Assembly: GCF_905475465.1 (NCBI RefSeq)
Contig: NC_062239.1
Location: 6,200,001-6,264,000 of the forward strand
Length of the DNA: 64,000 nt
Origin: Pieris napi
Taxonomy: Eukaryota > Arthropoda > Insecta > Lepidoptera > Pieridae
Reading direction: 5' to 3'
In this document: positions 55,678-64,000 of the stretch, in pieces
Layout of the letters: each line of letters begins with the position of its first letter
Position numbering within the stretch: the stretch's first letter is position 1
Made by a program: the position numbers and the translations under genes
Notes under the pieces: model-generated
What the model was told of the DNA's origin: nothing
The model's input: the letters and a program-made list of their open reading frames with translations, nothing else
The model's database searches: none

Positions 55678-55972
55678 ACAGGAGGCAAACGGGCAGGCAA
55701 GTGCATTACCGGCCTTTTAAGAATTGGAACGCTCTTTTCTTGAAGGACACTAAGTCGAATTGGTTCGGAAATCCTTCACATAGTGTGCGGCAAAAACTGC
55801 CTCAAGAAACGCTCAGTTGTGGAACGACGGACGTCGAGGTGATGCGGTTTTATATTCTGCCTCCGAACATCCGAACAACTCCTCTGAACACTCTCCATGG
55901 TAAATGCGGTAGAAGATGCAGACCCCACATCTCTACGCAACGCCAAGGGATCAGCAGTTTAGAAAGTGTATC
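55678..55972 (-). pseudogene. LINE-B ORF C-terminal pseudogene
   Basis: Minus-strand frames read HHLDVRRSTTERFLRQFLPH and FPNQFDLVSFKKRAFQFLKG. A deletion removes the W-N-L-P segment between them, along with about 60 bp of the 3' end near 55695. The 106-codon plus-strand ORF is a shadow of this element. Confidence 0.8.
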
Positions 55973-56154
55973 AATTTTTAATTATTATTGTTATTACCTA
56001 CATAGGTTAAGAATATTGTAATTACTGTATATTTGTGTGTTGGTAATAAAAAATCTTTTGTATTGCATCTCAATTCATGAATCCGTGAGATTAGCTTTTT
56101 AGTTTATTTTATTATTATTTTAGATTAAGGTTGGTGATTCTATAATTTTTTTAT

Positions 56155-56285
56155 AAGATTTGGTTGTGCACTACACCCATCATATTTTTTTTTATTAGCG
56201 ATAAGGCCCGCCGTCCCATCCATATAATTTTTACGTATTATGTTATTTGTTTTTCTATAAATAACGAAGGGTAAATAAAATAAAT
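56155..56285 (+). mobile_element. LINE-J 3' end, degraded
   Basis: Retains tattagcgataaggcccgcc, aataacgaagggtaaataaa and a tail. The left arm of the hairpin is lost. Confidence 0.6.
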
Positions 56286-56289
56286 GAAA

Positions 56290-56900
56290 GATTATTAAGA
56301 TTAGCATTCGTTGTGTGTTGTCTCACTTATTTTAGAAATTAAATTTTTAATACTTACGTTTAAAATCGACAATTAGTGAATCTAGTCCTTTTATATCCTT
56401 GACTCAACCCTTTGATCGGGTCCGCTAATAAAGTCAGCAATTTTGCATACAACCCCTTTTCTTTTTCGTTTGCTCAAATTAAATTCTCGAGTGGAGCGGC
56501 TGAATGTTTGGTCACGTGACTCACTCGACTATTGAAAACGGAAGAATTACTCCACGATGCTCATCGGACTTTTGAAACAGATATAGAGAGCTGTCTCTGT
56601 CACTCGCTGTCAGAGTTGGTATATCGAATTATTAGTCTCGTCGAGTTAACTGTAACGAACGTAGTGACAGTTTTGCCATTACGTATAGTTTATTCGATAG
56701 TTCCTAAATACAGGAAAATAAACTTTTATTTTAAAAAGTCCAGTTAAAAATGACGAAGGAATTACAATTTTACTGACGCATAGTTGATGGAACTTGTAAA
56801 GAAGCTTATTATAATCACAACAGAATGTGAAACACAAATTAACTAAATTTTTGCATAAGGTGATATTCACGAAGGGACTGCGGTATGTAAAAAAATATAA
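56290..56900. other. No gene recognised; one weak ORF
   Basis: A 71-codon ORF at 56532-56747 lies after a GTCACGTGAC site (56512-56521). It matches no family I recognise and begins at TTG, so I do not call it a gene. Confidence 0.25.
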
Positions 56901-56904
56901 TTTT

Positions 56905-56975
56905 TTATAGGGCAAACGATGTTACATCGCAGCCCATGGGCACTCATTAGTCGGTGCGTTGCCGGACTTTGAGGT
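56905..56975 (-). mobile_element. LINE-B 3' end fragment
   Basis: Short plus-strand remnant: agggcaaacgatg, gcagcccatgggcac and gcgttgccggactt. Confidence 0.5.
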
Positions 56976-56979
56976 AGGA

Positions 56980-57520
56980 GTATGATTCTGAAATTTGAGG
57001 TCGTATCTCCCAGGGATCACCGCCGATTCTCTAGTAGGTACCTACCTTATAGAAAATGTTTACCGAAACTGACAGTAGATGATTTTCAACCAAAAAAATT
57101 TGTTTAATTAAAACTTGTCAACAAACATACAAAAATTTGTTGTTTACGGTAATATAAGGCTTATAAAACTATCGAAATCCATCATAGCTACTAAATTTGT
57201 ATTTTAATAGTCGTTAAATTACGGCAATTTGACGGTACAATAAGCAATTTGTGCGACAAAGCACATTGACGCGACAATGATTAATGGCTGCGCTGGTGTC
57301 GCGTTGTCGCGCCTTCGGTGCCAGGGTACACGTGTGAACCGAGCCTTATGGTAGACAATTATTTTGTAGTAATTATCACGCAAAATTATCTAAAACACAA
57401 TTGGTATTAAAATGGACATTGAATATTTGTAAAATGGCCTAGGCCCCCGAGTTGAGGAGACCCCAATCAATGAGAATTTCTCTTAAATTCTCAAAATTAA
57501 AAATCAATTCTCGGCATTAT
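56980..57520. other. Unique sequence
   Basis: No gene is seen. The GC-rich end 57270-57355 (gtcgcgttgtcgcgccttcg ... gtgtgaaccgagcctt) resembles the terminus of a MITE, but no matching opposite end was found. Confidence 0.3.
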
Positions 57521-57529
57521 AACCAAAAA

Positions 57530-57870
57530 CAAAGTCAAAATCATTTATTCATATATAGGTAGCACAAATTACACTTATGAAGGTCAAAAAAATACATATT
57601 TATATGTATATGAAATGCTTCTAATTTTACATTTACCTACTGCCAGTTCTCAAATCAAGGGCGTAGAACGGAAGAGAAGAACACTATTTAATCACCAAGT
57701 TTTACACAACGTTTGTAAGGAGCTGCTACCATTATACCATGTTCCAAATGACATCTTAATTCTTAAGTAAATAAATAATAATAAAATAAATTAAAAACAA
57801 AGATCTGTCCTCTATCAGCAGGAGGCATGGTGAAATAGGAGCACGCACTTACATTCTCGTGGGAGCAGCA
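57530..57870 (-). mobile_element. LINE-C 3' end, long copy
   Basis: Reverse copy from aaaatcatttattcatatat at the tail side, through agttctcaaatcaagggcgt, to the upstream caggaggcatggtgaaatag and ctcgtgggagcagca. It matches 39345-39726 over nearly its whole length, with a deletion in the aactggc region. Confidence 0.8.
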
Positions 57871-57874
57871 CTTA

Positions 57875-58170
57875 TAATGAATGCTATATTGTAATACATA
57901 TTTGATTACCCATAAACCCAGATTTTTTTTTCTTACTTTCCAAATGGACCCAAAAATTGTGGACCCAATAGGTACTTTAAGACCTTGCCCATACGTAAAT
58001 ACACGTTCTAAACATACCTACCGGAGTCATACTGAACGGTAAGTCGTAAGAACTATAATAATACATGATTATTTTGCTCCACAAATCATGGTCGTTGTTA
58101 AATCCTTAAGCTTTTTTATTAATATAGCTACACACATGTATGTTTCAAACAAAAAAACGTGGAGTAAACG
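57875..58170. other. No gene recognised
   Basis: Unassigned sequence. Confidence 0.4.
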
Positions 58171-58174
58171 TTAT

Positions 58175-58380
58175 TTCTTCGCAATGGTAAAGCCGGGTTG
58201 GGTAGCATTTGTCGTACATACCTGGACCAAATCCAAGGAGGAACTAGAGAAGGGACAAGTTAAAAGTGCCCATAACAAGCGTGCATGGTGCATGGTCATG
58301 CAAGAGAGGTATGTCGGGACCGTAGCACGTGGAGATCTGTTGTCCGTGGAAAAAGGCATGGTAATATAAATAAATATACA
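58175..58380 (+). pseudogene. LINE C-terminal fragment
   Basis: The plus strand reads HAREVCRDRSTWRSVVRGKR and then HGNINKY, a match to the DR--WR--V-G end of a LINE pol ORF. The preceding 30 codons in alternate frames are degraded. The longer overlapping ORF at 58088-58369 is a shadow frame. Confidence 0.6.
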
Positions 58381-58489
58381 ATTTCAAATGTTCAGAGTAA
58401 GAAAATTATTAACAGGTTATGGAACATAATATATAAACAAAACGTTAATTTTGATTATAGCATTTGTCACTGTGTTTCATAACATTTAT

Positions 58490-59300
58490 AAAAAATAATA
58501 TTGGTAGATGGCGCTTAAAAATGATATCATTAGGTGTGCTATGTGGTTAGCATCATACAGTGTTACAATTTGATAGATACACATAAAACGCCTATGTAAA
58601 AATTACAAATGTGTACGATAAACTGAAGAATTTTTTAAATTAATTCCACACACCTTCTCGGTATTAAAATTAACATAAGTTTGGCATTGCAAGATTCGTT
58701 CGTATAGGTATAGAAAGAGCCTATGGATACTTTCGAGAAAAAGTGAAGATATAAATAATCTTAATTTCTTTGCTGAAGGACACTCACGCTCACAAGGCCG
58801 ACTATATCTTTAAATGCCTCTAACTCCAAATGGAACAAAATCGTTGGACACTTGGGTCGTTATCAAAATCCATCAGAGAAACGAGATTTAAATCATATTC
58901 CAATAAATGTAATTATATGGTGCGACCGCCGTCGGCAGAAGCGACAATCGACTTATCTCAACATCGTTGGCTTGGTCCTCCCACTCCATTGTTCCTGGAA
59001 CAGTTTATAGCTATTATGAATGTGTATTTATCATATATCTTAGTGGACATGGAGAAATTCTTCATTATTAACAGACATCCAAACGGGACATGAGAATTAG
59101 AATATTTAAGTATGGTACATACAAGAATTTTATAACTGAAACTAAAATCCATTTGACATATTCCTACTTCAATATAAGTGTAGAGTGTGTAGTGTGTTAA
59201 GGTAAGTTATTTTTTTTTCAATGTATATTATTTTAGTTATTATATTTTTTTAAAGATGTATAGGTATATCAATATCAACGTCATACACCAAATAAGTCGA
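58490..59300. other. No gene recognised; one unassigned ORF
   Basis: The 87-codon plus-strand ORF at 58830-59093 contains a proline-rich stretch (VRPPSAEATIDLSQHRWLGP) that does not look like random AT-rich translation. I do not recognise the family; it is possibly a transposon remnant. Confidence 0.25.
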
Positions 59301-59308
59301 GTATAGAA

Positions 59309-59460
59309 TTAATATAATATAATATAATATAATATAATATAATATAATATAATATAATATAATATAATATAATATAATATAATATAATATAATATAATAT
59401 AATATAATATAATATAATATAATATAATAATATAATATAATATAATATAATATAATATAT
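59309..59460. repeat. (AATAT)n microsatellite, ~30 units
   Basis: A pure pentanucleotide array about 150 bp long with one phase slip near 59428. The tyrosine/isoleucine-rich ORF across it is an artefact of the repeat. Confidence 0.97.
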
Positions 59461-59569
59461 AACTACTATGATAATAATTAAAAATGAATAAATATAAACT
59501 TAAAAACAAATTTTAAAATTGGCAGTGTACTTTTGATGCTAGCATAGGTACCTACCTCACTGTATTGCG

Positions 59570-59760
59570 ATACTTAAAGCACCAGCTCTGGGGTCACCGG
59601 TAGGTACTATCTATCAGACGCCACAAGCGTCTACTCCAAAGGGAACCAAATCAAAGTTGGAGGAAAGACTCTTATTTTTTAACCGTTTATTATTTTCCGT
59701 CTGCTCTGCGGCCGCGCCAGCTTTTGTGTTTGTCCGAGGAAAGTGAGACGGTTTTCAATT
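59570..59760 (-). pseudogene. LINE pol C-terminal pseudogene
   Basis: The minus strand reads PSHFPRTNTKAGAAAEQTEN and then KSLSSNFDLVPFGVDACGV before a stop, homologous to 53285-53625. The later GDPR...QRI segment is mostly lost (traces at 59570-59600). Confidence 0.7.
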
Positions 59761-59764
59761 AAAT

Positions 59765-60182
59765 TTCGTCTTATTAGATTGTTAGCACTAGCCTTATCAC
59801 TTCGAGACCAAAATCGCGTGACAAGAATCAGCTCAGACAGTAATTTTTATAAGCATTCAGGCATGTGTGAGGAATGTACCCAATTTAGGCCTGGTTAATT
59901 ATTATTTTTTGCGTAATAAATGAATGCATACAAAGGCAATGAAAATTGTTAAAGTTCAGTATTTATTGGTTACAAACACCTACATTAAAATTAGTATACT
60001 TAGATGATAAATAAAAATTCAGTTGAGAAACGTTTAAGGTTGGCCTAATTGTTAATAAGAGTCCAGCTCTAGTACTGTCCCTTTTCATCATAGTGTAAGC
60101 ATAATTTAACAGAAAGAGACATATTTATCTATTATTAATACAAAATGAATGTCGTATTACGTGAGTACAGTTGATAGTACTA
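59765..60182. other. No gene recognised
   Basis: AT-rich unassigned sequence. Confidence 0.4.
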
Positions 60183-60185
60183 AAA

Positions 60186-60385
60186 CAGTGGCACTACAAG
60201 CTGTTAGGTCTGAGCCTCAGGTTTCTGTATATGTTTCGTGATAATTTTTTCAATAAAAAATTTTAATAGGTAGGCGAAAAGGTGATCCGACTTTTGTTCC
60301 TGACACCGTCGACTTTGGGTCTAAGACATGCGTGATTCGCCACTGTTAAATGTGTTCAAAACCTATAGATGCAGCCGTTAGACAC
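60186..60385 (-). mobile_element. SINE-A, 3' part
   Basis: Reverse copy beginning cagtggcactacaagctgtt with the body (gtcgactttgggtctaagac). The tRNA-like head is missing. Confidence 0.7.
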
Positions 60386-60389
60386 ACAT

Positions 60390-60690
60390 TTGTTAGTCCT
60401 AAGCATGGAAGCTTCTGGAACTTTGTACATATCCAGTCATTTTGAGGTTATAATCGAACAAGTTGTGTTAATTGTAATAACTAATAACCCACACCAGTTT
60501 TGTAATCAGTTCCCAATGCTAACAAGATTCAATAACAAATAATATTTTGACACCATACAATCAAACTGATTTTTATCTTTGATTCGCAATAGCGATACGC
60601 TTCTCGGAATCACGACGCCATTTTGGCTTGTTGACAGTAACGAGAAATGACTACGCTTAATATTTGAGTTATTGCTTTTTATTTAACTTA
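60390..60690. other. No gene recognised
   Basis: Unassigned sequence. Confidence 0.4.
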
Positions 60691-60694
60691 GGAA

Positions 60695-60965
60695 TTTTAT
60701 TTATTAACACTTCGTTGCATTACAATATAAAAATTGAACATAATTTAATGAAAAGGAGGGCAAATGGCGCTTCGCTTTCGAGCGATCTCTTACAGGCAAC
60801 CACTGTGAGAAAAAAAATGTATTAAATTAGATAAGGTAGGCACGAAGAGCATAAATACATATTAGATATAGTTATTAATACTACTAAAATAAATAAAAAG
60901 TAAAAAGTGCTCATAAATCACTATAATTTAAGATCAGTCTAACGTCATAACGTCAGTTAGTAGTT
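60695..60965 (-). mobile_element. LINE-J 3' end, long copy
   Basis: Reverse copy with tail ttttatttattaacacttcg, the degraded hairpin (about 60771-60787), tacaggcaacca and the upstream region to cagtctaacgtcataacg near 60965. Confidence 0.7.
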
Positions 60966-61069
60966 AGTACGAAATAGTTTAATGTATCGAGAAACCGACA
61001 AATAAGGAAATAATAGTCATATTAGTTGTGTGTTCATTATGTCCAAAGAAACTCAGAAAGAGTTCCTTT

Positions 61070-61386
61070 CAGTGGCGTAACTATATACCCTACTCTATCA
61101 AAATAATTTGCCACGGGCCCCAGATGGGCCCCAGATGATATCAGTAAAACCTCCTACTCAATTTTAATAAATTTTCAGGATTTTCAGAGTACTCAATTAC
61201 ACGTTATATATGTCCCACTAATGGGCATAGGCCTCCTCTCTTAGGCGAGAGGGAATGGTCTGTAGTCCCCACGCTAGCCCAATGCGTATTGGAGACTTCA
61301 CAGTCATCCATAGATTATTATCTCTTGGTCAGGGGCCCTCTTGGGTCGGGGGCCCGTGGCATTTTGCCAGCATTGTTACGCCACTC
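61070..61386. mobile_element. hAT-like MITE, 317 bp with 8-bp duplication
   Basis: The left end CAGTGGCGTAAC and the right end GTTACGCCACTC are inverted repeats continuing into ttgccacgggcccc/ggggcccgtggcat. The element is flanked by the 8-bp direct repeat gttccttt (61062-61069, 61387-61394). CAGTGGCG ends and 8-bp duplications are hallmarks of hAT transposons. The interior holds another repeat (61208-61310). No transposase is present. Confidence 0.85.
61208..61310 (+). repeat. Nested lepidopteran-type repeat fragment
   Basis: The string tgtcccactaatgggcatag, gcctcctctcttaggcgaga and gtccccacgctagccc resembles a very common lepidopteran retroelement 3' region that I recall from other genomes. 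Here it lies inside the hAT-like element. Confidence 0.5.
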
Positions 61387-61389
61387 GTT

Positions 61390-62180
61390 CCTTTGGACAT
61401 AATGACGGGTTGTCACTTGTAGTTGCATTTTTTTAGTATACATAGTTCTAAAAGCTACTTTAGCTGCTTTATATAACTAATAAACAGCTTATTAGTATTT
61501 TTTTGTACCCAAAAATATATTATTCAATATTGATTATTATGTGTGTATAAGTTTCTGAAGAGCTGAGGAATTCTAGTCTAGGTAAGGTAAAATCGATAAA
61601 GCGTTTGGTTAGAGGCCAAAACAAGACGGATAATTACGGGGATCACATTTACGAATGTAAATGCGTCGAGTTGCTTGCCATTAATCATGTTGCGGTCATC
61701 TGCCGCCCGCGGCGCTGCCGACGCGGCACCTCCGACCAATATAACATGAACCCTCTAATAACATTATATGAAACTCCGTTGTAACTTTAATTAACTAGTT
61801 TAGATATCATCTAAGGAAAACAATTAGAATATAGACTTTTCACACACAAAGCTTTTAATTTTGTAAAAGTAATATTTGCCGGGACTTTTAAAACAGCTTC
61901 TAGCTGGTTCGCACAGATTGCAACAGGTGAGTAAAATTAAAGACGTCGCAGGGGTCAATTTATACTGGTTGACGTTTTAAATGTATCAGCGGATAATCGT
62001 TCTTTTTTCGAATCGCGGCGGGCGCATGACAGATGTACGCAATGTTGCCATGTGCATTTGATAGGGATTTATACCTACTTAATAGTATTATTTAGTCATA
62101 ATAATTAAGAAACCTCTAGAATAGTTAAACATAATTTCATATACTAAAGCATTATACATAATGAAAACTAATGATTTGTT
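61390..62180. other. No gene recognised
   Basis: Unassigned. A short GC-rich block at 61680-61735 (cgcccgcggcgctgccgacg) stands out against AT-rich flanks. Confidence 0.35.
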
Positions 62181-62184
62181 CAAA

Positions 62185-62345
62185 AAGAAAGTGCATCTAG
62201 GATTCCCTGTGTCTTTTCCATAGACATATTATCGGCACTTGACATAATAATTTCTACATAACACTTACATTTCGTAATTAAACTATGCCCAATTATTTCC
62301 GTTTCAACATAGGACAGAGTAGATGTTGTATCAAATAAGGTTTTG
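62185..62345 (-). repeat. Interspersed repeat K, copy 2
   Basis: Inverted partner of 43800-43960. An 81-codon minus-strand ORF crosses it, but the equivalent frame in the other copy is broken, so I do not call a gene. Confidence 0.65.
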
Positions 62346-62429
62346 AATCGTCTGTGAAAACTTACACCAAAATACCAGCTGTAAAGCAAAGTAGTATTCT
62401 GTAGCAAATTTACGAAACGTCGCAATTAC

Positions 62430-62820
62430 TATTGGTAATTTAAATATACAAACTTAAGTATTTCCTTCAAGTCAACGAGCACAAACGAAATTAATTTCTA
62501 AGCGCACACGACCATACTCGGATCAATAATTTACTCTCGCCATAAAAGGAGGATCGATAAGACAACCAATTTCATCCCATATTGTTTGACAAGATTCGAT
62601 TATGTGCGACACAAAACAAACACGACAGTAGAATTTCATTGTTAATTCAAATAACAAGTACACGCCCAATATTTAAGATTCAAACAATATAGTGTATATA
62701 TCTAACCTACTGGAAAAGTTGATCTATGTACATATTGTAAAAAAAAAAACATTATTGCTTTGTGGCTTTAGCGCGCGTTTGTAGGTTAGAAACGGGCTTA
62801 AAACCAATGGAGACTTCATC
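62430..62820. other. No gene recognised
   Basis: AT-rich unassigned sequence. Confidence 0.4.
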
Positions 62821-62823
62821 TAT

Positions 62824-63108
62824 GGAGCCGTTCATGTATTACGTAAGCAGATTTATTGCAATTTATCCCCCCCCCCTCCTCTTGTCAGCAAAAGTAATGC
62901 AAAGCTCTCAAAAACAATAGCACAAAAATGTATTAATTTTTTGTAGGAATCCTCGAAAATGCATTTCGTTTTCAAGCATAGACAATGTGTCGGTAATATG
63001 TGTAGAAAAGTTAATAATTACTGTTGACGTAATCACCAAATAAGAAAATCAAAGACCCCCCCCCCTCATCCTCACCCCTATAGTGCTTACGTAATACTTG
63101 AACAGGCC
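62824..63108. mobile_element. MITE with TTACGTAA-type ends and C-tracts, 285 bp
   Basis: The left end ggagccgttcatgtattacg and the complement of the right end (gggcctgttcaagtattacg) form about 25-bp inverted repeats with few differences. CTAT flanks both sides (62820-62823, 63109-63112), which could be a 4-bp or a TA duplication. Pure C-tracts followed by CCTC/CATC lie near both ends in the same orientation. No ORF. Confidence 0.7.
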
Positions 63109-63114
63109 CTATGC

Positions 63115-63855
63115 GCCCATATAACACTCGCTCGCGCTCGAAATTGGAACACCAATGGCTGTAGTTTTTTTTCTTCCCAATAGTATATCAACGACCAATA
63201 TATTGCAAAGTAATGACATTCAATAAAAGATTCCGTGATAATTCCTAATGTTTGATCCAAGTCCTGTAAAATTTGTAAGTCGCCGCGAGTGACATTTTTA
63301 TGGATTCTGATTGCTATCTAGTGCCTCTTACTAATATTTTAAAATATTCATGTTGAATGAAATGAAACTGAACTGAACTGAAATATGAAACATTTTTAAA
63401 CAAACAACAAATTTGTTATCTATATGTATTTGGCATTTGCTATAGACTTTATATTAAATTCTTTCACACACGTTTAATTCACACACCCTGACACATATCT
63501 ATTACATTTAGTTTTGTTTTTGTTTGTTACTTTAGTTTAGTATAGTATGCAGTCAAGAGTTCTGTCCGTGACAGAAGCTGTGTTACCACAGCACTTCTAC
63601 AGTCCTATTATAGGCACCAAACTCTCACAAACATGGTGAATACCTGTAGCATGTATTTTCCATGTATGTTTTATATTCCATAATATGTGTTTTTACATGT
63701 ATATACCTTTAAATAAGTGAACTCAAAAACAACTAGACCGCTTTCAAATTCTTTCATCATAAGCTGCATTATCCCTATTTTCACAGACAGAAATATAGTT
63801 TATCAACTGTTTGCTGTCTTTAATCCTTATAATTATAAAAATATTCCCTTTACAT
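63115..63855. other. No gene recognised
   Basis: Unassigned. 63470-63660 has CA-rich stretches (cacacacg, cacacaccctgacac) with a retroposon-like look but no second copy. Confidence 0.35.
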
Positions 63856-63859
63856 TTAT

Positions 63860-64000
63860 ACTTCTTCTTTTGTTGCTTGGTCTATTACTAGAGGTTGGCT
63901 ATCAGTCTTGTGATTCGTGAAGCGTGTCTTGTTTTGATGCAGCAACTCTTCTGCCGTCGCAATTACAAATCCCTAACGTTGCGAAGCAATGATTTTTTCC
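63860..64000 (+). repeat. Interspersed repeat I, copy 2, cut by window end
   Basis: Same blocks as 25485-25690 (agaggttggctatcagtctt, gtgaagcgtgtcttg, cctaacgttgcgaagcaatg, T-run). It may continue past the window. Confidence 0.65.

Larger units (their letters stand above)
61041..61405. repeat. Short hairpin split by a hAT-like insertion
   Basis: Flanks of the element at 61070-61386 read cattatgtccaaagaaactc on the left and, after it, the near-complement gttcctttggacataatg. If the insertion and one duplicated octamer are set aside, the flanks form a roughly 20-bp inverted repeat with one mismatch. Confidence 0.6.

Noticed and set aside
55701..56021. 106-codon plus-strand ORF as a gene
   Set aside because: It reads the wrong strand of a LINE-B pseudogene, whose minus strand carries the recognisable protein motifs.
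57270..57355. MITE terminus (gtgtgaaccgagcctt)
   Set aside because: It resembles an element end, but no complementary partner end or second copy was found in the window.
59309..59509. 66-codon Tyr/Ile-rich ORF
   Set aside because: It is the translation of the AATAT microsatellite.
62180..62425. 81-codon minus-strand ORF as a gene
   Set aside because: It overlaps interspersed repeat K, and the matching frame in the other copy (43800-43960) contains stops.

Overview
This window looks like a gene-poor stretch of an insect nuclear chromosome, most probably from a moth or butterfly (Lepidoptera). The DNA is AT-rich. No long or spliced host protein-coding gene can be supported on either strand. 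A near-complete 5S rRNA sequence of insect type is present. Most recognisable structure is old, fragmented transposable-element DNA of the kinds that dominate lepidopteran intergenic and intronic regions. The order is my inference from repeat character; no species is claimed.

The largest class is non-LTR retrotransposon (LINE) debris, almost all of it C-termini of the reverse-transcriptase ORF or 3' ends. One family, called LINE-B here, recurs about 14 times. At least ten other C-terminal fragments from several families are scattered throughout. A second 3'-end family (LINE-C, ending in TTTGAA repeats) and a third (LINE-J, with a conserved ATCGCT/AGCGAT hairpin and an AATAAA-type tail) also recur. 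A tRNA-derived SINE (SINE-A) occurs about 16 times; the copy at 42986-43295 still has an 11-bp target-site duplication. A second tRNA-like SINE (SINE-D) occurs twice.

DNA-transposon derivatives are numerous. They include a 239-bp element with TAA target-site duplications (18085-18323), a pogo/Tc-like 187-bp element (29149-29335), a 253-bp element with perfect 53-bp inverted repeats (47367-47619), an 837-bp element with 37-bp inverted repeats and internal copies of a decamer (50497-51333), a hAT-like element with an 8-bp duplication (61070-61386), and a 285-bp element with C-tracts (62824-63108). Several near-perfect palindromes (37162-37243, 45722-45776, 40988-41029) are unassigned.

The RNA genes are one near-complete 5S rRNA gene (36550-36668) and, 2 kb downstream on the same strand, a 5'-truncated 5S copy (38738-38835). 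The truncated copy carries a paired, structure-preserving substitution. Possible regulatory DNA consists of a cluster of CACGTG E-boxes near the left end, a CRE/ETS-rich patch near 11.1 kb, a TATA/initiator arrangement near 13.6 kb, and several GC-richer unique blocks. The window could be intergenic or lie inside a very large intron; the sequence alone does not decide this.
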